Source: Lachnospiraceae bacterium (GTDB taxonomy: Bacteria > Bacillota > Clostridia > Lachnospirales > Lachnospiraceae). From it: a stretch of DNA of 39,597 bases. The notes under the pieces are model-generated. The model had not been told where the DNA came from. It saw only the letters and a program-made list of their open reading frames with translations, and did not search any database. The stretch spans positions 1-39,597 of the forward strand of contig JAQXWO010000140.1 of assembly GCA_029225485.1 (NCBI GenBank). Direction: 5' to 3'. The position numbers and the translations under genes are program-made. Of this stretch, positions 1-8,403 are shown piece after piece. Numbering within the stretch: the stretch's first letter is position 1; the number at the start of each line of letters is the position of its first letter.

Positions 1-471
1 GTATTGATTCACGATGGCGTGCGTCCTTTCGTATCCTATGAAGTGATCAGCAAGAATATTGAGAGTGTGGAAAATTACGGCAGCGCCATTACCTGTACGG
101 AGTGTTATGAGACGATCATGATCAGCAAGGACGGACAGAAGGTGGACAGTCTTCCGCTTCGCAAAGAGAGTTATGCGGCTCAGGCACCTCAGAGTTTTTA
201 TCTCAAAGATATTCTGGAGGCGCACGACGCTATCCGGCAGACAGAGGGCAGATATACCAATATGGTGGACGCCTGCACGATATACCGTGCGCTCGGAAAG
301 CAGCCGCACATTGTGATTGGAAACCGGGGAAATATCAAAGTGACGACACCGGAGGATGTGTATATGTTCCGGGCTCTGCTCCAGTATAAGGAGAATGAGC
401 AGGCATTCGGATTTGGACTGACGGACCGTCTGGCAGCCAAGATGAACCGGTATAAGAAGAAAGATAAATAA
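1..471 (+). CDS. TarI/IspD-like cytidylyltransferase, C-terminal part
   Basis: The reading frame is open from the window edge, so only about 156 C-terminal residues are seen. HDGVRPFV, AAQAPQSF, MVDACTIYRALG and NIKVTTPEDV match the second half of the IspD/TarI nucleotidyltransferase family, which couples CTP to an alditol phosphate to give a CDP-alditol. A lone IspD would make CDP-methylerythritol for isoprenoids. The neighbours here (SDR, LicD, glycosyltransferase) point instead to a CDP-activated polyol for a surface polymer, as in TarI or Bcs1. That choice is inferred from context; the missing N-terminal signature would help. The next gene starts 73 bases downstream with no terminator seen between them, so co-transcription is likely. 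Confidence 0.82.
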   Translation, partial: VLIHDGVRPFVSYEVISKNIESVENYGSAITCTECYETIMISKDGQKVDSLPLRKESYAAQAPQSFYLKDILEAHDAIRQTEGRYTNMVDACTIYRALGKQPHIVIGNRGNIKVTTPEDVYMFRALLQYKENEQAFGFGLTDRLAAKMNRYKKKDK

Positions 472-544
472 GAGAATCATCGGATTGTCTGTCGGGGACG
501 AAATGTTTCAGGGCAGGCTTTCTTGAAAACAGGAGGAACAGGAC

Positions 545-1645
545 ATGGAAATGATTCGGCTGACACAGGACGATATTCTGCAGCAGGATCTGGAGCGGAT
601 CGCTGCTTCAGAGATGATCAACTGGGAGCAGTTTAAGAATAAAAGTATTCTGGTGACGGGAGCGACAGGTCTGATTGGCAGTCAGATGGTACAGGCACTC
701 ATCCTTGCGGGGATCCAGAGAAACCTGGGGCTGACTGTGCTGGCAGCAGTGCGCAATGAGAAGAAGGCGGAGAAGATGCTGGGCGCCTGTCTGCCCTATG
801 GCTTGAAGATTGTGACGATCGATATCATGAAACCGATCGTGCTGGCTGATCCTGTGGATTATATTCTTCACGGAGCCAGCGTCACCACATCCAAGGATTT
901 TGTGGATCATCCTGCAGAGACGATACTGACTGCCCTGAAGGGCACGGAGCATCTGCTGGAGCTGGCCCGTGAGAAAAAGGTACAGGGCATGGTTTATCTG
1001 TCTTCCATGGAGGCTTACGGTGTGGTGGATCCGGAGCATTATGTGGTCCGGGAGACGGATTATGGATATATCGATCCGCTGCAGGTGCGCAGCAGTTATT
1101 CTGAGAGCAAACGTATGGCGGAGGGGCTGTGCGGCGCCTATGCTCACGAGTACCAGGTGCCGGTAAAAATCGTCCGTCTGGCACAGACTTTCGGCGCAGG
1201 GGCTCCGGAGACGGAGAACCGGGTATTTGTACAGTTTGCCCGCAGCATTATGACCGGGACGGATATTGTGCTGCACACGGATGGCAGCAAAGCCCACTGC
1301 TATTGCTATACTGCGGATGCAGTGCTGGGACTGCTGACCGTACTGCTGAAGGGGACACCTGGAGAAGCGTATAACGTATCCAACGAATCTACTTTTTCTT
1401 CGATCCGGGAGATGGCGGAGATGCTGGTTCAAAACTATCCGGAGAGCGGGTCAAAACTGGTATTTGACATTCCGGAGGATGCCAATAAATTCGGTTACGC
1501 GCCTACTTCCAGAATGCTGGTGAATGCGGAAAAGCTGTCCGGACTTGGCTGGAAACCGGAAATCAGTCTGGAAGGGATGTTTGAACGGCTGATGGCCAGC
1601 ATGAGACAGATGTGGAAAGAATTTGCTCATCTGGAAATTGAATAA
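545..1645 (+). CDS. NAD-dependent epimerase/dehydratase (extended SDR)
   Basis: This is a 366-residue extended short-chain dehydrogenase. An N-terminal Rossmann fold carries the dinucleotide motif GATGLIG at residues 39-45. The catalytic YSESK (Tyr185, Lys189) follows the VYLSSMEAYG strand. The C-terminal part (TPGEAYNVSNES) is typical of sugar-nucleotide epimerases and dehydratases. The substrate cannot be read from sequence; the neighbouring cytidylyltransferase makes a CDP-linked or sugar-nucleotide substrate plausible. AGGAGG at 531-536 lies 8 bases before the ATG. It is the only one of the three SDR-type domains in this locus (545-5458) that keeps both the cofactor and the catalytic motif. 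Confidence 0.85.
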   Translation: MEMIRLTQDDILQQDLERIAASEMINWEQFKNKSILVTGATGLIGSQMVQALILAGIQRNLGLTVLAAVRNEKKAEKMLGACLPYGLKIVTIDIMKPIVLADPVDYILHGASVTTSKDFVDHPAETILTALKGTEHLLELAREKKVQGMVYLSSMEAYGVVDPEHYVVRETDYGYIDPLQVRSSYSESKRMAEGLCGAYAHEYQVPVKIVRLAQTFGAGAPETENRVFVQFARSIMTGTDIVLHTDGSKAHCYCYTADAVLGLLTVLLKGTPGEAYNVSNESTFSSIREMAEMLVQNYPESGSKLVFDIPEDANKFGYAPTSRMLVNAEKLSGLGWKPEISLEGMFERLMASMRQMWKEFAHLEIE

Positions 1646-1661
1646 AGGAAAACAAAATATT

Positions 1662-2687
1662 ATGGAAAAAAAAAGAGTAACATGGATTGATACTGTTCGG
1701 GCAGCAGCGATGATAGTCGTTATTTTGGGACATATGCATGTAAAAAAATGGGAACAGGTATGGGCATATTCATTTCATATGCCAATATTTTTTCTGATTT
1801 CAGGGGCGGCATATTCGTTGTCTTCTAAAGCAAAAGCCATGGATACATGGGATTACATAAAATATCGTGCAAAGGGGTTAGTGGTTCCCTATTTTTGGTT
1901 AAATTTCCTGATGCTTCCGGTTTGGATTTTAAATTTTAAAATACTCGGAAGTACGAAAACTCCTTTGAAAAAAGAAATTCTGGGAATTTTTGTCTCAAAT
2001 GCGGGTATTATTAAATGTCCTTCAAATGCAACATGGTTTTTAACGGCCCTTTTTCTGACAACCGTGTGCTACTATCTGTTGGAAAAGATATGTAAATATG
2101 ACTTTGCGAAAATTTTTCTGTGGTGTATTTTAATAGGTATCTGTGGTTTTTTGATATCATTTACAAAATTGAGGAAAATCTATCTCCCATGGCATATTAA
2201 TGTCATACCGACAGCTATGTTATACTTTGGAATGGGTGTTGGTTTTATGAAATCCTATTCAACCATTATGAAACCTTTTGAGAGGTATAGATATTTATAT
2301 GGAAGTTTGTTTTTTATGATTGGAAGTGCTGCCGGAATTTTGAATGGTAAAGTAAGTATGCATGGAAATATTTATAAGAATGGTTTGTTGTTTCTGGTAT
2401 CCTCTATATTTATCAGCTTCAGTTTGGTATTGCTTCTGCAAAAGATTCCTGAAAAAATAGAGAGTTATCTCAGATTTATCGGAAGAAATACTTTGGTGAT
2501 CACGGCCGTGCACTGCCCGATGCTAAGGTTTCTTGAGAAATTTTCTTCGCAAACAAAATTATTTGTAAAGAATTATCCGAATGTTACAGCAGTTTTGATT
2601 CTGATAGCATCTATGCTTGTGGCATGGAGTATTAAACATTATTTTCCGTTTATGATTGGTGAGAAAAGAAAGAATAGGGTAGTGTAA
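1662..2687 (+). CDS. Membrane acyltransferase, acyltransferase-3 family
   Basis: A 341-residue polytopic membrane protein. The N-terminus WIDTVRAAAMIVVILGHMH has the D-R/H signature of acyltransferase-3 (OafA/WecH-like) proteins, followed by HMPIFFLISG in the next helix, and about ten hydrophobic segments run to the end. Family members move acetyl or other acyl groups onto extracytoplasmic sugars. The ATG at 1662 is preferred to an in-frame upstream start at 1623 because that one overlaps the SDR gene and AAGGAAAAC precedes 1662. The gene is visibly more AT-rich than the SDR before it, suggesting separate acquisition. It probably modifies the polymer made by this cluster. Confidence 0.85.
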   Translation: MEKKRVTWIDTVRAAAMIVVILGHMHVKKWEQVWAYSFHMPIFFLISGAAYSLSSKAKAMDTWDYIKYRAKGLVVPYFWLNFLMLPVWILNFKILGSTKTPLKKEILGIFVSNAGIIKCPSNATWFLTALFLTTVCYYLLEKICKYDFAKIFLWCILIGICGFLISFTKLRKIYLPWHINVIPTAMLYFGMGVGFMKSYSTIMKPFERYRYLYGSLFFMIGSAAGILNGKVSMHGNIYKNGLLFLVSSIFISFSLVLLLQKIPEKIESYLRFIGRNTLVITAVHCPMLRFLEKFSSQTKLFVKNYPNVTAVLILIASMLVAWSIKHYFPFMIGEKRKNRVV

Positions 2688-2702
2688 CAGGAGGAGTCAA
2701 AT

Positions 2703-3485
2703 ATGGCAGAAGATTTGATTGAAAAGCTTGCCGCAAAAAAAATATGGATTATCGGAACGGATAGGGAAGTGACAGAAACAATAATTCAGATACTACAGGA
2801 TTCAAAAAAGGTACATTCTGCCAGATTTGAAATTGCAAAATTAGTGAATACACAATGGGGAGAAATCCTTCGGCACCAGTTGATACGTGTCAATAAAGTG
2901 CAATCGGGAGATTATGTAATTTTGGTTTGCAGAATGTCAGGGAAGGGCAACCTTATTGTGGATGAATTTGGCAGATATATATGGCAGGAGTTTCTGGCTC
3001 TGTCAGGATTATTGGAAGACCTGCGGAAATCAGATCCGGCTGCTGTGCTCCTGTTGTCTGATATAACGGTATATGGAAAGGTATTTGGCACTGTCCATGC
3101 TCTGAAAGAAGATGAACTGGGATATGTGTGCCATACGGATCCAAAAGATGCTGCGGTGCAGTGTACGAGAACAATGGAGCATCTTTGCAGCCGTCTGGGT
3201 CGGGAGGAAGGATTCCCGGTGAAGATTGCGAGAGCGGACTGGGACACTATGACGGAGCAGTCGGCAGAACTGAATGGGCAGCTGGCGTATCATATGCTGA
3301 AAGTGCTTCTGAGAGGGATGCCGGGAGAGGTATATAATCTGCCGGGAGCGGAGGAACTGAGAGCGGCGGCAGAAAATCCGGGGCGTCCGGTTGAGACCGG
3401 CAGACTCGGACAGGACTTTTCGGATCGTTCCCCGCTTTCCCCCATACCGATCATACCGGATGCAGGAAAGGCAGGGAGGCTGTGA
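2703..3485 (+). CDS. Degenerate SDR-like protein, probable pseudoenzyme
   Basis: A 260-residue protein that follows the fold order of the upstream SDR but has lost its active-site motifs. KKIWIIGTDREVT sits where a GxxGxxG loop should be, and no YxxxK follows the VLLLSDITVYGK strand; the matching region reads CHTDPKDAAVQC. The end, RGMPGEVYNLPGAEE, aligns with KGTPGEAYNVSNES of the intact SDR. AGGAGG lies before the ATG. Its stop (3483-3485) overlaps the next ATG (3485) in a TGATG arrangement, implying translational coupling. It likely has a structural or regulatory role, or is decaying. The first 300 bases are AT-rich and the rest GC-richer, so the gene may be mosaic. Confidence 0.72.
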   Translation: MAEDLIEKLAAKKIWIIGTDREVTETIIQILQDSKKVHSARFEIAKLVNTQWGEILRHQLIRVNKVQSGDYVILVCRMSGKGNLIVDEFGRYIWQEFLALSGLLEDLRKSDPAAVLLLSDITVYGKVFGTVHALKEDELGYVCHTDPKDAAVQCTRTMEHLCSRLGREEGFPVKIARADWDTMTEQSAELNGQLAYHMLKVLLRGMPGEVYNLPGAEELRAAAENPGRPVETGRLGQDFSDRSPLSPIPIIPDAGKAGRL

Positions 3486-5458
3486 TGGAGAAAAAGATGC
3501 TGCGTGATTTTCTGAATGAATTCGAGCTGGACTGGGCCCAGGCGCCTGTAAGGTCAGAGTTGATTCCGGCAGGAAAAATAAAAGGGAAAAAGGTTTTGCT
3601 GGTTGGCGGACAGGAAGCGTTTATACGTGCTGTGGCCTGGTCTTTTGCGGCGTGGAATGACAGCTGCCGTGCAGGTGTCTGTGTGGAAAGCGTATGTCCG
3701 GCAGATACTGAAAAGTCCGACCCGGTTCGGAAGCAGATGACGGGAATCAGAGCCGGAGTTTCAGCAGCAGGAGAGACTGTCGGCGGCGAAGGCGAAGAGA
3801 ACACGGTACCGGTAAAGACAAAGCTTGAGGTGAATCAGGTATATACCGGGGAAATATTTGCGCCGGAAGAGGCGGATTTCATTATTCTGACCGGATACTG
3901 CTGCAGGGAAATACCGGGAACGGTCAGCGGAACAATATGTGAACTGCAGAATTTTGCAAAAACGCTGGATGCTGTCATGTCCATATCCTGCGCCAGAGTG
4001 CTGCTGCTGTCAGATGGCAGAGTCTATGGAAAGCCGGATCATGCGTTTGCTGCTTCTGAATATGAGGCCGGTAAGACGGATCCCTGTGCCTTGGGATATG
4101 AGGATCAGTATTTTATGCAGGCACTGGAAGGACTGTTCTTATCAGCGACCCGGGCAGCAGGACGGCCTTATGAGATTCTGCGCACCGGCAGAATCTATGG
4201 CGCGTATCTGGAGATGATGGAGCACAGTGTATATACGCTGGCACAGAGGACGGCCGGAGGGCAGGAGTCGAAGCTTGGGCTAAGTGCAGAGCAAAATTCC
4301 TATGTCAGTATTCATGATGTGCTGACAGCGATTCAGTTTGTGCTGACAAAGTGCCCGGATAATAAGATATTTAACGTCTCAGGGCTTGATTCTGACGCGT
4401 CAGACAGCGAGATCGCCATGATGCTGTACCGGAATTTTCCGGAGCAGTGCAAAGTCACCATGGAATGGCGCGCTTCCGGTGATGAGACAGGACTTCTTCT
4501 GAATACCCAGCTCCTGTGCAGATATGGATTTATTCCCCGGGTGACGCTTGAGGACGGACTGATCATACTGGTGAAGAGCCTTCAGGATACGGAAGGTATT
4601 TTTATTTTTGATAATACCTATATGGGAAAGCTGACGCGGGTGCAGCAGATTCTGCTGGGATATCTGCTGGAGATCGACCGTATCTGCAAAAAACATGGGA
4701 TCAAATATTTTCTGGCAGGAGGGACCCTGCTGGGGGCGATCCGCCATCATGGATTTATTCCGTGGGATGATGACGCGGATGTCATGATGCTGAGGGAAGA
4801 TTTTGACCGGTTCATGGAGGTGGCGCAGCAGGAGCTCCCCGATAATATTTTTGTGCAGATCCCTTCTACAGAAAAAGGGAATCACAATCCATTTACGAAG
4901 CTGCGCATCAATAATACCATGTTTGCCACAGAGTTTACGGGGCGGTTCCTGAATATGCACAACGGCATTTTCTTTGACGTCCTGTCCCATGATCAGACCG
5001 GCAATCACAGGTGGTCTCAGAAACTGCACCTGATGTGGACGATGCTGAGCCGTTCTGTTGTGTTTAATAAATGGGGAAATACGAATATCAAGAGCGGAGG
5101 CAGCCATCCGCTGTTCTGCAAATTTGTGGATAAAGCCAAGTATCTGATCCCCATGCCTTTTGCCGAATGGATGCAGGAGCGGGCTCTGCGCTTTTTCCAG
5201 AACAGGAAGACGGATTATCTGTACGACGGTATGGGAAGGAACCTGAAGAGGGGCTCTTTCCCGAAAGCATGGCTGGATGAGGCGGTTTATGTGGATTTTG
5301 AGGGGTATCAGTTCCCGGTACCGAAGGAATATGACAAATATCTGACCTGGCTGTACGGAGATTATATGCAGATGATTCCTGTGAGCCAGAGACGTACGAG
5401 CCACAGCATTGTTTTGATGGATCTGGGGGAATATTCCGGATATAAGTGTGGAGAGTGA
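3485..5458 (+). CDS. Degenerate SDR domain fused to LicD-family transferase
   Basis: A 657-residue two-domain protein. Residues about 30-350 resemble an SDR (KKVLLVGGQEAF; LLLSDGRVYGKP; NKIFNVSGLDS) but lack the glycine loop and YxxxK. Residues about 380-655 are a LicD/fukutin-type nucleotidyltransferase-fold domain with FLAGGTLLGAIRHHGF followed by IPWDDDADVMM, the expected catalytic DDD cluster. LicD proteins move phosphocholine or polyol phosphate from a CDP donor to a glycan. With the cytidylyltransferase upstream, transfer of an alditol phosphate is a reasonable inference. ATG 3485 is preferred to GTG 3482; the ORF overlaps the previous stop by one base. Confidence 0.85.
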   Translation: MEKKMLRDFLNEFELDWAQAPVRSELIPAGKIKGKKVLLVGGQEAFIRAVAWSFAAWNDSCRAGVCVESVCPADTEKSDPVRKQMTGIRAGVSAAGETVGGEGEENTVPVKTKLEVNQVYTGEIFAPEEADFIILTGYCCREIPGTVSGTICELQNFAKTLDAVMSISCARVLLLSDGRVYGKPDHAFAASEYEAGKTDPCALGYEDQYFMQALEGLFLSATRAAGRPYEILRTGRIYGAYLEMMEHSVYTLAQRTAGGQESKLGLSAEQNSYVSIHDVLTAIQFVLTKCPDNKIFNVSGLDSDASDSEIAMMLYRNFPEQCKVTMEWRASGDETGLLLNTQLLCRYGFIPRVTLEDGLIILVKSLQDTEGIFIFDNTYMGKLTRVQQILLGYLLEIDRICKKHGIKYFLAGGTLLGAIRHHGFIPWDDDADVMMLREDFDRFMEVAQQELPDNIFVQIPSTEKGNHNPFTKLRINNTMFATEFTGRFLNMHNGIFFDVLSHDQTGNHRWSQKLHLMWTMLSRSVVFNKWGNTNIKSGGSHPLFCKFVDKAKYLIPMPFAEWMQERALRFFQNRKTDYLYDGMGRNLKRGSFPKAWLDEAVYVDFEGYQFPVPKEYDKYLTWLYGDYMQMIPVSQRRTSHSIVLMDLGEYSGYKCGE

Positions 5459-5582
5459 TAATCGAAAAGCGGCGCCGTCTGCTGTGTACCAGGAAGCGAA
5501 ATATCGGTTATGTAATATTTTGTGTGGTGGATTCGATTATTTGAAAATTTATGTAGTAATATATGACGGATGAAAGTTAGAA

Positions 5583-6533
5583 ATGAAAGACAGAAAGGCA
5601 GGACAGCGTATGCTTTCAGTAATATTGCCGGCATACAATGAAGAAAAAATGATTAAAAAAGCAGCTGTGCGGATCGGAGAGATTCTGGACGGAGCGGATA
5701 TTCCCTATGAGATCGTGTTTGTCAATGATGGCTCAAAGGATGGCACCTGGAAAGAGATCGAAGAGGCAGCGGAGCAGGATGATCATATTGTGGGAGTGCG
5801 GTTCTCGCGGAACTTTGGAAAAGAGGCAGCCATGTTTGCCGGGCTTGCAAATGCCTCGGGAGAGTGCTGTGCCGTGATGGACTGTGATCTGCAGCATCCG
5901 CCGGAAACGCTGGTGGAGATGTATCGCCTGTGGCAGCAGGGGTATGAGGTGATCGAGGGCGTCAAGCGCACCCGCGGGCAGGAGAGCGCCCTGCACCGGG
6001 CCAGCGCCGGAATGTTCTATCGTCTGATCTCAAAGGCGGCAAAGATCGATATGTCCCGGGCTTCTGACTTCAAGCTTCTGGACCGGAAAGCGGTGGATGC
6101 CATGCTTTCGATGCCGGAGCGTAATACCTTTTTCCGTGCCCTTTCTTCCTGGGTGGGATTCAAAACTGTTTCGGTAGAATTTGATGTGCAGGAACGCACG
6201 GAGGGAGAATCCAAGTGGTCTACCTGGTCACTCATTAAATATGCGGTACAGAATATCGTGGCATTTTCCACGGTACCTATGCAGTGTGTGACTGTGGCGG
6301 GAGTGCTGGTATTTCTGATGGCTGTTATTCTGGGGATCCAGTCTCTGGTCAAATATTTCAGCGGACATGCGATGGAAGGATTCACGATGGTGATTCTTCT
6401 GATCCTCATCATCGGAAGCATTATCATGATCAGCCTCGGGATTATCGGCTATTATATCGCGAAGATCTATGAAGAAGTGAAGGCAAGGCCACGATATCTG
6501 ATCTCGAAGAGGATCGGAACGGAGAAAAAATAA
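5583..6533 (+). CDS. GT2 glycosyltransferase, polyprenyl-phosphate type
   Basis: A 316-residue protein with a GT-A catalytic domain (SVILPAYNEE; FVNDGSKDGTW; the DxD-like metal site in VMDCDLQHPP near residue 98; GESKWS) and two C-terminal membrane helices at about residues 235-258 and 270-295. This is the DPM1/GtrB/YfdH architecture, in which a nucleotide sugar is loaded onto undecaprenyl phosphate for later flipping and transfer. It belongs with the upstream surface-polymer genes. The start may instead be the ATG at 5610, which has AGGCAGGA in front; the ATG at 5583 has only a weak site. The 124-base gap upstream holds no promoter I could support. Confidence 0.88.
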   Translation: MKDRKAGQRMLSVILPAYNEEKMIKKAAVRIGEILDGADIPYEIVFVNDGSKDGTWKEIEEAAEQDDHIVGVRFSRNFGKEAAMFAGLANASGECCAVMDCDLQHPPETLVEMYRLWQQGYEVIEGVKRTRGQESALHRASAGMFYRLISKAAKIDMSRASDFKLLDRKAVDAMLSMPERNTFFRALSSWVGFKTVSVEFDVQERTEGESKWSTWSLIKYAVQNIVAFSTVPMQCVTVAGVLVFLMAVILGIQSLVKYFSGHAMEGFTMVILLILIIGSIIMISLGIIGYYIAKIYEEVKARPRYLISKRIGTEKK

Positions 6534-6593
6534 AACCGGAAGAACTGAACAGTATTTCGGAATATAAGAGGGAAAGAAAGAGAAAATAAAATC

Positions 6594-7532
6594 ATGGAGA
6601 ATTTGAATGTAGCTGTCACCGCCGTTTTGCCGTTTTTATGTTATATCGGATTTGGCTATATGGCGCAGCGGTTTCACTGGGTGGATGAACCGTTCATGAA
6701 AAAACTGAATCAGATGATCTTTCAGCTGTTTTTTCCTTTTATGATGTTTTATAATATCTACAATACAGATGATGGCATGCAGTTCGATATGAAATTCATG
6801 GTGATCGGTGTGGTATCCGTCCTGGTTCTGGTGGCGCTGCTGATGATGTTCGTGCCGCAGATTGAAAAAGAGAATCCCAAAAGGGGAGTGCTCGTACAGG
6901 CTGTATACCGCAGCAATTTTGTCCTGTTTGCAATTCCGCTGACAGAGAGTGTTTTCGGAACCGAGGGTGTGGCAGCGGCAGCCTCTATGGTGGCTGTGAT
7001 CGTTCCACTTTATAATGTTCTGGCGGTCGTTATCCTGGAATATTTCCGCGGCGGGAATGTCTCGGCGAGGGAACTGATAAAAAAGATTTTGAAAAATCCG
7101 CTGATCAGAGGTGCGATCGTCGGAATGCTGTTTGTGGTTTTCAAACTGAAGCTTCCGGCAGGAATCGAAAAGCCGGTTTCCCAGTTCGCAGGACTCACTA
7201 CGCCAATGGCATTGTTTGTGCTGGGTTCTACCCTGCATTTTGATTCTTTGAAAAAACATATGAAATATGTGACTGGCGTGATAGGAGTAAAAATGATCTT
7301 TATTCCTGTCATTGCAATGGTGGTATCTGTGATTTTTAACCTGACAGAAGTACAGAGATTTATTTATCTGACTGTTTTTGCCACTCCGGTGGCGGCGTCT
7401 TCCTACGCCATGGCTGAAAATATGGGAGGAGACGGAGAACTGGCAGGAGAACTGGTAGTCACTACTACGGCAGCTTCTATTGTTACCATTTTCTTATGGA
7501 TCTTTATTTTGAAAACGATAGGGTTGATATAA
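6594..7532 (+). CDS. AEC-family transporter
   Basis: A 312-residue hydrophobic protein with about ten membrane segments arranged as two halves, as in the auxin efflux carrier/malate permease (AEC) family. PLTESVFGTEG, TPMALFVLGSTLHF and ATPVAASSYAMAENMGGD are characteristic; the last is the conserved C-terminal signature of bacterial AEC proteins. Substrates of relatives are usually small organic acids, and the substrate here is unknown. The ribosome binding site is weak (AGAGGGAAAG). It is not functionally tied to either neighbour. Confidence 0.88.
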   Translation: MENLNVAVTAVLPFLCYIGFGYMAQRFHWVDEPFMKKLNQMIFQLFFPFMMFYNIYNTDDGMQFDMKFMVIGVVSVLVLVALLMMFVPQIEKENPKRGVLVQAVYRSNFVLFAIPLTESVFGTEGVAAAASMVAVIVPLYNVLAVVILEYFRGGNVSARELIKKILKNPLIRGAIVGMLFVVFKLKLPAGIEKPVSQFAGLTTPMALFVLGSTLHFDSLKKHMKYVTGVIGVKMIFIPVIAMVVSVIFNLTEVQRFIYLTVFATPVAASSYAMAENMGGDGELAGELVVTTTAASIVTIFLWIFILKTIGLI

Positions 7533-7577
7533 ACGAATAGTCAGGCGCACTGCATCCATATAGTGACCCGCCGTCAG

Positions 7578-7605
7578 GCATCTTTTGACCTGAACATCAT
7601 ATAAT
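7578..7605 (+). promoter_or_regulatory. Possible sigma-E-type sporulation promoter for spmA
   Basis: GCATCTT (7578-7584), 13 bases, then CATATAAT (7598-7605). By my reading this matches the Bacillus mother-cell sigma-E pattern (KMATATT, 13-14 bases, CATACAHT) at 6 of 7 and 7 of 8 positions. No sigma-A -35 lies at the right distance from the TATAAT inside it. The location 35 bases before spmA fits known mother-cell expression of that gene. Confidence 0.45.
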
Positions 7606-7639
7606 ACATAAAAGCGGCTGTACGGTCAGGAGGTCATCT

Positions 7640-8290
7640 GTGAATTATCTCTGGGCAGGTATGATTTTGATCGGGGTTATTTACGGGACAGTGACGGGGA
7701 ACATTGATGCAGTGTCGGAGGCATTTCTGTCCTCTGCAAAAGAGGCGGTGACACTTTGTATCACTATGCTGGGCGTGATGGCGCTCTGGACAGGAATCAT
7801 GGAAATTGCAAAAGAAGCGGGGCTGATCCGGTCGATCTCAGGACGGATCCAGCCCCTGATTCATTTTCTGTTTCCGGGACTCCCGGAGGGGCACGAGGCC
7901 CAGACGCACATCACGACCAATTTTATCTCCAATTTTCTGGGCCTGGGCTGGGCGGCGACCCCGGCGGGACTGAAGGCCATGGAAAGCCTGGCGGAGCTGG
8001 AAGAGGAGAGGAGGAAGACTATTGGTAAAGATTCGGGAGGGATGGTGATTCGGGGGAAGGAAAAGCCCCGAAGCAGAAGCGCCATGCCCCGTGGCGTTGC
8101 CAGCAATGAGATGTGTACTTTCCTGATATTAAATATTTCCTCGCTGCAGCTTATTCCGGTCAATGTGATCGCCTATCGTGCGCAGTACGGGAGCGTAAAC
8201 CCGACGGCCATTGTCGGGCCGGGAATTGTGGCTACTCTGGTGAGTACCGGAGTGGCAGTACTGTTTTGTAAAGCGATGGAGGGAAAGTAA
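7640..8290 (+). CDS. spmA: Spore maturation protein A homologue
   Basis: A 216-residue membrane protein of the SpmA/nucleoside-recognition (Gate) family. The N-terminal WAGMILIGVIYG and AVTLCITMLGVMALWTG helices, THITTNFISNFLGLGWAATP, and NEMCTFLILNISSLQLIPVN near the C-terminus match SpmA, including the asparagine-rich segments. In Bacillus, SpmA acts with SpmB in spore-core dehydration and heat resistance. The GTG start at 7640 is chosen because AGGAGG lies at 7629-7634. Unlike the usual spmA-spmB pair, no spmB follows: the next gene is a hemerythrin. A spacer of charged residues (about 120-145) separates the two membrane blocks. Confidence 0.85.
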   Translation: MNYLWAGMILIGVIYGTVTGNIDAVSEAFLSSAKEAVTLCITMLGVMALWTGIMEIAKEAGLIRSISGRIQPLIHFLFPGLPEGHEAQTHITTNFISNFLGLGWAATPAGLKAMESLAELEEERRKTIGKDSGGMVIRGKEKPRSRSAMPRGVASNEMCTFLILNISSLQLIPVNVIAYRAQYGSVNPTAIVGPGIVATLVSTGVAVLFCKAMEGK

Positions 8291-8315
8291 AGCGTATTCA
8301 TCCTTCAGACAAAAG

Positions 8316-8336
8316 AATTTTAGAAGCACTAAAATT
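8316..8336. other. AT-rich inverted repeat before the hemerythrin promoter
   Basis: AATTTTAG, 5 bases, CTAAAATT form a perfect 8-bp inverted repeat that ends 4 bases upstream of a -35 element. It has no GC-rich stem, so it would be a weak terminator for spmA; an operator for the next gene is equally possible. Confidence 0.35.
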
Positions 8337-8340
8337 TTCA

Positions 8341-8369
8341 TTGATAAAACGCGAAATTTGCGCTAGTAT
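8341..8369 (+). promoter_or_regulatory. Sigma-A promoter of the hemerythrin gene
   Basis: TTGATA (8341-8346), a 17-base spacer, then TAGTAT (8364-8369). The start codon lies 35 bases further on, with GGGAGG between. Confidence 0.65.
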
Positions 8370-8403
8370 ATAAAGAGAAAAATTTGAACCGGGAGGTCAG
8401 AAA

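Noticed and set aside
7585-7605. TTGACC with TATAAT before spmA as a sigma-A promoter
   Set aside because: The spacer is only 9 bases, far too short; the sigma-E-like reading fits better.
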